IMG/VR virus record: IMGVR_UViG_3300046010_009121
Location: 1-27,984 of that record
Length of the DNA: 27,984 nt
From: a virus
Strand: one strand, 5' to 3'
Shown here piece after piece: positions 13,350 through 20,210 of this stretch; position 1 is the stretch's first letter; the number at the start of each line of letters is the position of its first letter. A program made the translations under genes and the position numbers. Below the pieces are notes generated by a model. The model worked only from the letters and a program-made list of their open reading frames with translations, did not search any database and was not told where the DNA came from.

Positions 13350-13601
13350 TCAGGATTTTTTCAGTGGATTTTCTTCATCTCTATTCGAATAAATATTCAT
13401 TAAGAATAAATCATAATCAGCTTGATTAGATTCTTTAATTCTATCAATATCTGTATACCAACCAGTAAGTGTATTATTTACTTCATAAATATAACAACTT
13501 CTTGGGTCTTCCCTAGCATAACTATCAAAGTATGCTAATTCATAATCTATATCATTGTCATAATCTGGATACCATCTAACTAAATCACCTTTATCAAACA
13601 T
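13350..13601 (-). CDS. Small acidic protein, possible SH3-like barrel (83 aa)
   Basis: An 83-residue acidic protein whose start, MFDKGDLVRWYPDYDND, has the FxxGDLVRW pattern typical of the first strand of small SH3/KOW-like barrels, followed by other strands (ELAYFDSYA, SCYIYEVN, LTGWYTDI). The fold suggestion is weak and no function follows. The ATG overlaps the preceding stop by eight bases. Confidence 0.6.
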   Translation of the reverse strand: MFDKGDLVRWYPDYDNDIDYELAYFDSYAREDPRSCYIYEVNNTLTGWYTDIDRIKESNQADYDLFLMNIYSNRDEENPLKKS

Positions 13602-13788
13602 TGTTTTCTTCTTTCATAAGCAGTTGACAAATTTTATTTATCTTGTCAAGGTTTTTGTGATTTGGATTATTTATGCCAGCATTTCTAGATAGCCAACGGA
13701 AATCCCTTTGCCTTTGAATAGGAATATCCATATTTCTAGTTAAATTTTCAAGTTCATTTAGAAGTTGATTTTTTACTATGCTTTCCAT
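13594..13788 (-). CDS. Small hypothetical protein (64 aa)
   Basis: A 64-residue basic, helical protein containing RQRDFRWLSRNAGINNPNH, which hints at a small nucleic-acid or protein binding helix pair. Not recognised. The ATG at 13788 shares one base with the stop of the 169-aa gene (TAATG), so it is probably coupled to it. Confidence 0.6.
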   Translation of the reverse strand: MESIVKNQLLNELENLTRNMDIPIQRQRDFRWLSRNAGINNPNHKNLDKINKICQLLMKEENNV

Positions 13789-14297
13789 TATGCCAAGCCT
13801 TTTGCTTTTCTCACTTGTTGTATTTGATTATTAAATTCTTCTAATTCTTTCTTTTTATCTTCTGGGCTGGCTGGTCTTTTATTACCATAACGCAACCACA
13901 TTAGATGTTCTAATGTTTTTTCTTTACGAGATTTGTCATTTTCTTCTTGCTTTTCCAACTCTACAAGATGTTCTTTTATTTGACTAATGTTGTCAGGATT
14001 ACTTTCTTCAATGTCACCGTCAATAAGAACATTGATTTCTGATTGAAGTAGACTAATAACAAGTTTGAGTTGATTTATTTGATTGAGTCTGAGAAATAGG
14101 CGTTCTTCACCTAAGTCAATACTTATACCTTTGCGATTATTAGTAATAACCTTTACTCGCAACAATGAAGTAATAAATGCTATTTCCTCTTTGGTATCGT
14201 ATGTGATACACTGTGTATTAAAGTACGGTTTTGGCTTTGGCTTTGCTTTTTTACGAGCAAGTCTTGGTTGTATGTCTTTGAGGCTGACTTTTGCCAT
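13788..14297 (-). CDS. Basic hypothetical protein (169 aa)
   Basis: A 169-residue protein with a strongly basic N-terminus (ARKKAKPKPKP near 14-24), a mixed central part with a DLGEERLFLRLNQINQLKLVISLL stretch, and charged helices at the end. The basic arm suggests contact with nucleic acid or host surfaces. Its central strand-helix pattern partly resembles that of the neighbouring 138-aa protein, which also carries a residue run around YEFECQELLYIIRLIELK. AAAGGG precedes ATG at 14297. Confidence 0.65.
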   Translation of the reverse strand: MAKVSLKDIQPRLARKKAKPKPKPYFNTQCITYDTKEEIAFITSLLRVKVITNNRKGISIDLGEERLFLRLNQINQLKLVISLLQSEINVLIDGDIEESNPDNISQIKEHLVELEKQEENDKSRKEKTLEHLMWLRYGNKRPASPEDKKKELEEFNNQIQQVRKAKGLA

Positions 14298-14315
14298 TGT
14301 AGTTCCCTTTCTACT

Positions 14316-14732
14316 TTACTTTCTTTTAGTTGTGTAATAATCAAACTGTGACGGATGAATAAATGCTGAACCATCTAATATTTTTGCTTTGCGCTTTTGC
14401 TTTGGCTTTGTCCAATTTCGTGCGTAATCAGAACCTTGTGGATAAACAACTTCTATCCCTTTGGCTTTGAGTTCAATAAGTCTAATAATATACAATAACT
14501 CTTGGCATTCAAATTCATAACCTTTATTGGTTACTGCGTATGTAGATTCATCACGCTGAATACTTACTGATTTGAAATGTGTAATAACACCGTATTCAGT
14601 ATTGCCAAATGACAACTCTGTGCCAATAAGTTTGCGATAAACTTTGAGAAACTCAAAGTCTATGTTTGTTTGACGCAATGCGTGTGCCAATGCGTCTGTG
14701 TATGACTGTTTGTATTCAGATAGATTAGTCAC
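14316..14732 (-). CDS. First gene of the small-gene operon, unknown (138 aa)
   Basis: A 138-residue protein with helical N-terminus (YKQSYTDALAHALRQTN), central strands (GTELSFGNTEYGVITHF) and a basic tail (KPKQKRKAK). Not recognised. The start is GTG at 14732 with AAAGG eight bases upstream. It is the first gene after the 436-base gap and lies about 70 bases downstream of the promoter at 14809-14837, so it probably leads the long leftward transcript. Confidence 0.7.
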   Translation of the reverse strand: MTNLSEYKQSYTDALAHALRQTNIDFEFLKVYRKLIGTELSFGNTEYGVITHFKSVSIQRDESTYAVTNKGYEFECQELLYIIRLIELKAKGIEVVYPQGSDYARNWTKPKQKRKAKILDGSAFIHPSQFDYYTTKRK

Positions 14733-14808
14733 GATTATTGCCTTTCTAGATGTGTTTGAATATTTTATTTATTGTGTTATTTATGACTATTCGCATAGCG
14801 TTCCGTCC

Positions 14809-14837
14809 ATTGTATCGTGCATTTATAGAAACAACAA
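14809..14837 (-). promoter_or_regulatory. Sigma70-like promoter for the small-gene operon
   Basis: On the minus strand, TTGTTG (14837-14832) and TACAAT (14814-14809) are separated by exactly 17 bases, a good match to the housekeeping sigma factor consensus. Transcription would begin near 14802 and reach the GTG of the 138-aa gene after about 70 bases. It is the only convincing promoter before the run of some forty small genes. Confidence 0.6.
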
Positions 14838-14939
14838 CCTAAACCGAAAGAAATATTTGAAATTCATTTAATCGCACAGGAAGTCGCATAAGGCTGTGTG
14901 CCAATGAATACACTTAATGATCGACATCATTGATAAAGG

Positions 14940-15080
14940 CTATATTATAGCTTGATCGATCCGGTATTTAAAATAATTTATTGCGGCAACGGATATGAAG
15001 CAAATAAAGTCTAACTTTAATACACGCTTTTCACGCATTAAAGCTTTTATTAAAGAATACGATAAATGAACTACCCGCAT
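14940..15080 (-). CDS. Weak candidate microprotein (46 aa)
   Basis: A 46-codon ORF (MRVVHLSYSLIKALMREKRV onward) with a basic first half and a hydrophobic middle (DFICFISVAAINYF). It is on the coding strand of the region but has only a purine-rich A/G stretch and no proper Shine-Dalgarno. It might be a chance frame in a non-coding regulatory gap; included so that the gap is fully described. Confidence 0.25.
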   Translation of the reverse strand: MRVVHLSYSLIKALMREKRVLKLDFICFISVAAINYFKYRIDQAII

Positions 15081-15168
15081 TCTTTTCTTTTTTTCTACAA
15101 ATTTTAGTATGTATTTCTCAAGGTCTCGTGATTTTGAGAAAAAATCCCTTTTTCAAACTGATTTCAAA

Positions 15169-15987
15169 CTACTCTGTTATCTTTGCGTGCTTCTCTATAA
15201 ATGACATCATAGTGCCTTTATATTTTATTCTTCCTAAATGAGTAAGCTCTATTGATGGATCAACCCATATCTTTCCATCCATATTTTGCCAATATCTACA
15301 GAAGCCATAGTCTTCAGATAAAAATCTATTCATGTGTGGATCAATGTATGAATTAAAGAAAGCATAGGTCCATTTCTTTTCTTCATCATTTAACGAGTTG
15401 GTATCGTCGTTGTATTTTAGCTCTGGGTATTTTTCCATCATTTTTATGAAAGCTTCCTTCTTAATTAACATAAATCCGGTGCCGGCATCAAATATTTCCA
15501 GTGCACCATTGCTTACATTAATAGTTCTATTATTAGCATCACGAACAGGATTTACAACAAATCGAACACTGTTATCTAATAATTTGTTATTGTCCATGCC
15601 GGCTTTTACATTTTCCTCAACACGCTTCCAATCAATTTCTTTAATAGGGTATGCGGCAGTTACCACTTCTTTTTCATGATATAAAAGCTTAATAATGCTC
15701 TCCGGCTCCCAAGCTATGTCTGCATCAATAAACATCAAATGCGTAGCCTTTTCAAAGCCCATAAATTTTGCAACCACGCTATTTCTAGCTCTGTTAATTA
15801 AGCTATCGGTTATCGTACACAAACCGAACTTTATTCCGTGATCTCTAAAATACATCATTGTTTTAATCAATGATAAAACTGTTGGTTCAGATATTTGCAT
15901 ATCGTAGCAAGGTATTGCGAATAACACATTCCACTTGCTTGTTTGTTCTTTACTAATTTCAATTTGCTGTGTCTCAAATAATGCCAT
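15169..15987 (-). CDS. GT-A-fold glycosyltransferase
   Basis: A 272-residue cytoplasmic glycosyltransferase of GT-A type. Residues 21-30 (VLFAIPCYDM) form the first strand of the nucleotide fold; SLINRARNSVVAKFM (62-76) and THLMFIDADIAWEP (82-95) follow, with the metal-binding D88-A-D90; FLSEDYGFCRYW in the C-terminal half supplies a second acidic pair, and a conserved HLG comes near the end. It would move a sugar from a nucleotide donor to a glycan or protein. No Shine-Dalgarno is present: a TATAAT box ends six bases before the ATG, so the mRNA is probably leaderless. It stands alone between the terminator at 16002-16028 and the long gap. Confidence 0.85.
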   Translation of the reverse strand: MALFETQQIEISKEQTSKWNVLFAIPCYDMQISEPTVLSLIKTMMYFRDHGIKFGLCTITDSLINRARNSVVAKFMGFEKATHLMFIDADIAWEPESIIKLLYHEKEVVTAAYPIKEIDWKRVEENVKAGMDNNKLLDNSVRFVVNPVRDANNRTINVSNGALEIFDAGTGFMLIKKEAFIKMMEKYPELKYNDDTNSLNDEEKKWTYAFFNSYIDPHMNRFLSEDYGFCRYWQNMDGKIWVDPSIELTHLGRIKYKGTMMSFIEKHAKITE

Positions 15988-15993
15988 ATGGAC

Positions 15994-15999
15994 ATTATA
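15994..15999 (-). promoter_or_regulatory. TATAAT -10 box giving a leaderless mRNA
   Basis: A perfect TATAAT (15999-15994) is followed by GTCCAT and then the ATG of the glycosyltransferase at 15987. With the usual 6-7 base spacing, transcription would start at or next to the A of the ATG. No good -35 is visible, since the upstream region is the terminator of the previous gene. The absence of a Shine-Dalgarno agrees with leaderless initiation. Confidence 0.6.
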
Positions 16000-16001
16000 C
16001 T

Positions 16002-16028
16002 AAAAAAAAAGTGGGGCTTTCGCCCCAC
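16002..16028 (-). terminator. Strong intrinsic terminator
   Basis: In the minus-strand RNA a perfect 7-bp GC-rich stem GUGGGGC/GCCCCAC is closed by a GAAA tetraloop and followed directly by nine U residues. It ends the transcript of the 113-aa gene at 16063-16404 and separates it from the downstream glycosyltransferase. Confidence 0.95.
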
Positions 16029-16062
16029 CCGAAAAATTTATTTTTTTTTCTAAAACTGCTAA

Positions 16063-16404
16063 TTACGCCTTAACCGAAGTCTTGACGTTCTTAACATCTT
16101 TTGCCTTTACTGATGTATTCTTAATGACAGTAACTTCCATGTCATCTTTTCCGGGTACTCTGAAATAAAGTGTCTCATTAACTTTATCAAAGTGAATCTG
16201 AACTTGAAGGTTTAACTTCTTAGCTTGCGCTCTGATTCTCTGTTGCATTGAGTTATACCGTTTTCCAGACTGAACCCCGGCAATACTGTATGCCTTACCG
16301 TTTTCAGATGACTGCACCAATGTATCGATTATCTGCTGTAATTCAGCAGATGTGCGACCACTGCGTGAAATAACTGGGAAATTGCTTGCTTCATTGATTT
16401 GCAT
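16063..16404 (-). CDS. Conserved hypothetical protein in its own transcription unit (113 aa)
   Basis: A 113-residue basic protein. The central part SGKRYNSMQQRIRAQAKKLNLQ looks like a helix with Arg/Lys facing outward, followed by strands (VQIHFDKVNETLYFRV) and a Lys/Val-rich tail. The SGRTSAEL...SGxxYNxMQQRIR order recalls a short protein seen in other actinophages near structural genes; its role is unknown, and DNA binding is only a guess. GGAG is six bases before ATG at 16404. It has its own promoter/operator region upstream and a strong terminator downstream, suggesting separate control or high expression. Confidence 0.7.
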   Translation of the reverse strand: MQINEASNFPVISRSGRTSAELQQIIDTLVQSSENGKAYSIAGVQSGKRYNSMQQRIRAQAKKLNLQVQIHFDKVNETLYFRVPGKDDMEVTVIKNTSVKAKDVKNVKTSVKA

Positions 16405-16433
16405 TTTATGCTCCTATTTACTGTGTAATTTCA

Positions 16434-16475
16434 TCGTCACCGTGACGACAAGAGAGATAGTAGCACATTTGTCAA
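16434..16475 (-). promoter_or_regulatory. Promoter with 15-bp palindromic operator candidate
   Basis: Upstream of the 113-aa gene the minus strand has an extended -10 (TGC-TACTAT, 16465-16457), with a TTGACA hexamer at 16475-16470 that is too close to serve as its -35. The expected start, near 16450, abuts the perfect palindrome TCGTCAC-C-GTGACGA (16434-16448). A repressor bound there would block transcription. The assignment of -10 is tentative. Confidence 0.5.
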
Positions 16476-16492
16476 AAACTATACGACGCTCG

Positions 16493-16669
16493 CTAAACTT
16501 CTTTCAAAGAGTTTTTTTCTTGTGCCTGATTCAGTTTTCTAACCAGCGTATTTACTTGTGCAGTAAGGACTGCATTTTGTGCAGTTAAATCTGCCACTTT
16601 ATCTGTAAGTATCGCTACAACTTCTGAAGCCTCTACTTGTATATCTTTTGCTATATTGATTCTATCCAC
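16493..16669 (-). CDS. Coiled-coil microprotein overlapping the large terminase gene (58 aa)
   Basis: A 58-codon ORF starting with GTG at 16669 inside the last codons of the large terminase gene (19-base overlap, different frame), with AGGAGG seven bases upstream, the best Shine-Dalgarno in the area. Hydrophobic residues repeat at heptad spacing (VVAILTDKVADLTAQNAVLT, then VNTLVRKLN), so it is almost certainly a parallel coiled coil. Asn at a core-like position is typical of leucine zippers. Its position suggests a role near packaging or head genes, which is inference. Confidence 0.75.
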   Translation of the reverse strand: MDRINIAKDIQVEASEVVAILTDKVADLTAQNAVLTAQVNTLVRKLNQAQEKNSLKEV

Positions 16670-18390
16670 TTTCCCACCTCCTGACTTGGTACACTAATTT
16701 CTTTATATCCGGGAGTGAACTGTCTCAAATTATGATTATACACGCTCACAGTTCCAAAATCTTCTAAATCCTCATCAATTTCCGACTGAATTGAAAAGTC
16801 TAATACTTCAACTTCCACTTCTTGTTCAACGGCAATATTCTCTACGCAATTAAAAACAGATCCGGCAAGAGCATCTGCCATATCTTTTGAACCACCAGAT
16901 GGGTGATCTATTTTATTGTTACTAAACAATCTAAGCTTAAGAAGTTCTTCATTGACCAATATTTGATTCCAATAACCTCTTAATCTTGTATCGTATATAG
17001 CAGTCATTAATGTATCATAATCACTCTTCTTAACGCTGTGGAAATCAGATGCGATTCCTTGAGCTCTCAAACTCTGAATCATTTCAATTGATTGCCATCT
17101 ATCAAATGTAACTTTAGCTACATCAAATTTTCTACACAAATCAACTATCATTTGCCTGACAGATGCAAAATTAATTTCTTCACCGGGTGCTGCTTCCCAA
17201 GAATGTAATAGATCAACATTAATCACCGGAAGCTTTTCTACACCCATAGAGGTTTTTACTTCTTTAAATCCTGCGCAATGTGTCATACATAATGCCGATC
17301 TGTCTCTTTTAAATCCTAAGTCAACATGTATAAACCTTCTATGACCATCTGCATTATTAAACCATTTATGATAACGACCATCTTCATCCACCGGATTGTC
17401 TGCATACATAAATGCTTTTCTAACTAAATCTTCATCTCTAAAATATGCGTCTTCCATTGTTGGTGGTTCACATTCAAATCTTGATGCAGCTTCTATAGGA
17501 TTTCTTACATATTCAGATTCAAGATCTGATCTTTTAATTGTTGGATTCACTTCCCAAGTTGCTGCTTTTATATACCAAGTTTTAGGCTCACTTCTTTCTT
17601 GAGCACCAAAATATCTTTGTTGAATAAAATCCCCCTTATATCTTGGGAATGAAAGTAAGATAACCTTTCCGACTTCCGGGAATCTTGACATTACAGATAG
17701 CTTACTCATATTATAGATCGCAGAGGCTGAACCTTTAGCTCTTGTATCACCCTTTAATTCTGTATCTGTTTTAAATGCAGAGATTTCGTCTAACACTATT
17801 GTTAAAACTTCGTAACCTTCCCAGCCTTCACTTTCTGAGTGACCGGAGAATAGTCTTACAGGTCTAGAAAAGAAAAATATTTCTGACACTCTGGGTTCAA
17901 ATCCAACGCTATTAAAATACGGAGAGCCAAGTAATAGATTCTTTAAAGGTTCGAAAAAAACTCTTTGAGCCTGCTGTGCGTTTACGGCAAGATTCAATAG
18001 GTCAACATACACCCCATTTGCTTTACCATAGTAACTGAGAGGATCACGCAAACAATGTAGCAAATATGCCGTGTATGCGATTGAAATTCTGCTACAATGG
18101 TCCTTCCCGGAACCTTTACCTAACATACAAATTACTTCATTATCTGTATATTTCTTATAGTATTCGAGACCATCATGTTCACCCATAAGCTTTTGCAAAG
18201 TAGGCAGTTTAAAGATTTGCGTACTATGTCTTACTATTTCAAGCTGTATGGGAGACAATGGCGGAAGACCAAGATATTTCTTTTCTTGTACGAATGTTTC
18301 AATTGGTACAGGTTGTTCCATCAATTCATCTTGCCTAAGCAATCTATCAAAATCTGCAAATTCCAAATTTATTCCAAGATATTCAGACAT
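16651..18390 (-). CDS. terL: Terminase large subunit
   Basis: A 579-residue packaging motor. The N-terminal ATPase carries Walker A GKGSGKD at 91-97 and a hydrophobic Walker B TIVLDE ending at D201-E202. The C-terminal RNase H-like nuclease has FIHVDLGFKRD with D357, VTFDRW with D430, and GGSKDMADALAG with D506, the expected acidic triad. It translocates phage DNA into proheads and cuts it. The length is typical. The ATG at 18390 has a weak Shine-Dalgarno (GGTGA). The small-terminase candidate is just upstream, separated by four direct repeats. Confidence 0.97.
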   Translation of the reverse strand: MSEYLGINLEFADFDRLLRQDELMEQPVPIETFVQEKKYLGLPPLSPIQLEIVRHSTQIFKLPTLQKLMGEHDGLEYYKKYTDNEVICMLGKGSGKDHCSRISIAYTAYLLHCLRDPLSYYGKANGVYVDLLNLAVNAQQAQRVFFEPLKNLLLGSPYFNSVGFEPRVSEIFFFSRPVRLFSGHSESEGWEGYEVLTIVLDEISAFKTDTELKGDTRAKGSASAIYNMSKLSVMSRFPEVGKVILLSFPRYKGDFIQQRYFGAQERSEPKTWYIKAATWEVNPTIKRSDLESEYVRNPIEAASRFECEPPTMEDAYFRDEDLVRKAFMYADNPVDEDGRYHKWFNNADGHRRFIHVDLGFKRDRSALCMTHCAGFKEVKTSMGVEKLPVINVDLLHSWEAAPGEEINFASVRQMIVDLCRKFDVAKVTFDRWQSIEMIQSLRAQGIASDFHSVKKSDYDTLMTAIYDTRLRGYWNQILVNEELLKLRLFSNNKIDHPSGGSKDMADALAGSVFNCVENIAVEQEVEVEVLDFSIQSEIDEDLEDFGTVSVYNHNLRQFTPGYKEISVPSQEVGKWIESI

Positions 18391-18410
18391 AATTATTTCA
18401 CCAAATATAC

Positions 18411-18560
18411 CATAAAGGCAGCAAAACCAGTTCTCAAATTCTGGTACTTTGTCATAAAGGCATCAAAACCCGTTCTCAAATTCTGAGCAAGGGTATAAAG
18501 GCAGTAAAACCCGTTCTCAAATTCTGACATAAAGGCTTCAATTCTAGCTCTCAAATTCTG
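18411..18560. repeat. Four 33-bp direct repeats between terS and terL
   Basis: Copies at 18411-18443, 18453-18485, 18494-18526 and 18528-18560 share the layout CATAAAGGCA..AAAACCC.TTCTCAAATTCTG (plus strand). The first three differ at only a few positions; the fourth, which overlaps the end of the small terminase gene, is more diverged. Spacers are 9, 8 and 1 bases, so start-to-start distances are 42, 41 and 34, close to whole helical turns. Such iterons beside terS would suit packaging-site (pac) recognition, though slippage expansion of the terS end is also possible. Confidence 0.9.
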
Positions 18561-19152
18561 GCTCCTCATGCTCCACCACTTCTTGACTATCACCGGACAG
18601 ATCGACACTTTCTCCCGACATAATCTCAAAGGCTATTTCTAATTCCCTTCTAACTTCCTCTGCAATTGATGGATGCTTCGCAATAACATCTCTAAGGATT
18701 TTAGAAAGAATCTGATTGACATTCTCTGCTTTTTGCATTCTTGCAATATATTCGCCATCGGCTTGATTTCCACCGAGCAATTTATGCAACTGTGCTTTTT
18801 TAGATGCGATCTCCCCAGCTAATTTAATCGCCTGTATTCTTGCAGCGACCATTCCATTGTCAGTTGCAATATTAATAGTTTCCCAAGCCTCTTTGCTTAA
18901 CTGATCAAACTCCTGCAATGCTTTAACTGTATTGAATTGAACTCTTTCAAGAAAATATGGATCATCCTCAACAGTTTTATTTAATATTCTTTTGTATTCA
19001 TCAATATAATCTTTTACTTCATTAATTTTAAGAGCCATTAAAGCAGAAATTTCTCTATTGCTATATCCCTTAACATGAAGCAATCCGACCTGCTCCACAT
19101 CTTTAATTTTATCTATTAAACTTTTTTGCTTAACTTGTTCGATATCTGACAT
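18544..19152 (-). CDS. Probable terminase small subunit
   Basis: A 202-residue, mostly helical acidic protein. Residues about 22-58 (VGLLHVKGYSNREISALMAL, then a second helix) form a helix-turn-helix of the kind that small terminases use to bind packaging sites; the middle is long helices suited to oligomer ring formation (TVKALQEFDQLSKEAWETI, RIQAIKLAGEIASKKAQL); the tail is acidic. Its place directly before terL supports the call, though no family signature is decisive. AAGGA precedes ATG at 19152, and the gene overlaps the GT4 gene by 37 bases. Confidence 0.7.
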   Translation of the reverse strand: MSDIEQVKQKSLIDKIKDVEQVGLLHVKGYSNREISALMALKINEVKDYIDEYKRILNKTVEDDPYFLERVQFNTVKALQEFDQLSKEAWETINIATDNGMVAARIQAIKLAGEIASKKAQLHKLLGGNQADGEYIARMQKAENVNQILSKILRDVIAKHPSIAEEVRRELEIAFEIMSGESVDLSGDSQEVVEHEEPEFES

Positions 19153-20210
19153 AATCTTTCCTTATATTCAATACTGACCTTTTCCCAGGTAAAATTTTTG
19201 TGAACGTACTTAGCGCCATCAAAAGTATTCAATGCAACTTCATCATAGTTGTTTACAACATATAACATTTTATCACATAAATCATCGAAATCTGGCTCAG
19301 CCCACTCTCCGCACCCCTCATATATTCCAGTCATATTTTTACTTCCCCATTTAAACCCTAATGGTACGGATAGGTGTGCAAACTCAGTACATGCCGTAGC
19401 GTTAGTACATATTGTAGGTATACCTAATGCTATGCCCTGAACCGGCAGCAGCCCCCAGCCCTCTCCGCTAGTTGGATAAAGAACACAATCTGATCTTTTA
19501 TATATGGATGCAAGATCAGATTCACTAACTTGCCAATCAATAACCTCTATCCTTGGATGCTCGCTTAACATCATTTTCATTTCCAGAGTGTCATTATAAA
19601 TCCTTGCATCTGGCGGTCCATTTGATTTATATATAAGCTTAAACCTTTCATCATGACCAAATAACTTTAGAAAAGCATTCACTGCGATCTGAGAATTCTT
19701 CCTGGTGGATGGGGAACCAATGCAAAGAAAAGTAAATGGCTCCCGTGCAAGCTTCCTAGGCATATCCGGAAGTGTATAGATTTGATCATTTATCCCCAAT
19801 TTAAAGTCATATACAGGTATTTGCACACCAGAGTTTATAAATACTTCTCTAGCCCATCTAGATGTTGTCCAAACCTCATCTGCGCTATTTAATGCATCTA
19901 GCCATTGATAAGGAATCCTAGATGTCTCCCAGTATGTGAAGCAAACATTGTAGCCATTTTTTTTATTAAACAGAATTGGCAATGCATTATGGATATAAAT
20001 GTCAGCATCTTTTTCAGATTTTTCATACAATATTCCAATACCCATGCTAGCTAATTTGCCAACCTCAGCCGAATCCTCTTCGACCGGGCTGGTTGCATTG
20101 TGCTCAATAATAGAAAAATCTTTTTTAAGATTATTTTTTAAATACCCAGCTGCATCTGAGTATCCTTCTGATTTATTGGGTACTATCGCTGTTGTCCACT
20201 GTATTTTCAT
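19116..20210 (-). CDS. GT4-family glycosyltransferase
   Basis: A 364-residue GT-B glycosyltransferase. FTFLCIGSPSTRKN (159-172) begins the C-terminal donor domain, and YPTSGEGWGLLPVQGIALG (245-263) is the GT4 signature loop that binds the nucleotide sugar (E250). The N-terminal half contains the acceptor domain with FTYWETSRIP near 91-100. It likely transfers a sugar onto a virion or cell-surface glycan. Its layout parallels the other GT4 gene at 23578-24801. The start has a weak Shine-Dalgarno and overlaps the preceding gene by 38 bases. Confidence 0.9.
   Translation of the reverse strand: MKIQWTTAIVPNKSEGYSDAAGYLKNNLKKDFSIIEHNATSPVEEDSAEVGKLASMGIGILYEKSEKDADIYIHNALPILFNKKNGYNVCFTYWETSRIPYQWLDALNSADEVWTTSRWAREVFINSGVQIPVYDFKLGINDQIYTLPDMPRKLAREPFTFLCIGSPSTRKNSQIAVNAFLKLFGHDERFKLIYKSNGPPDARIYNDTLEMKMMLSEHPRIEVIDWQVSESDLASIYKRSDCVLYPTSGEGWGLLPVQGIALGIPTICTNATACTEFAHLSVPLGFKWGSKNMTGIYEGCGEWAEPDFDDLCDKMLYVVNNYDEVALNTFDGAKYVHKNFTWEKVSIEYKERLCQISNKLSKKV

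Larger units (their letters stand above)
14733..15168. other. 436-base gap with promoter and possible hairpins
   Basis: This is the longest stretch without a firm gene. It holds a good minus-strand promoter (14809-14837), a cluster of short hairpins between about 14870 and 14956 (for example AATGAT-CGAC-ATCATT at 14916-14931 and GCTAT-ATT-ATAGC just after), an 8-bp inverted repeat at 15114-15141 (TTTCTCAA/TTGAGAAA), and a weak 46-codon ORF. It could contain a small RNA or an origin-like element, but nothing recognisable was found. Confidence 0.5.

Noticed and set aside
14870-14960. Tiny ORFs of 11-20 codons in the long gap
   Set aside because: None has a Shine-Dalgarno or recognisable composition; this number of short frames is expected by chance.
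15114-15141. 8-bp inverted repeat after the GT-A glycosyltransferase as a terminator
   Set aside because: The stem is AT-rich and not followed by U residues in the minus-strand RNA, so termination is doubtful; noted only within the gap entry.
18393-18530. 45-codon ORF across the repeats (MSEFENGF start, with repeated QNLRTGF)
   Set aside because: It consists almost wholly of repeat units, has no Shine-Dalgarno and changes repeat phase internally. It is better explained as chance open frame in the repeats.
18411-18560. Regularly spaced direct repeats resembling a CRISPR array
   Set aside because: Only four copies, spacers of 9, 8 and 1 bases, and one copy overlaps a coding end. The Cas4-like gene is a recombination nuclease without cas1/cas2.
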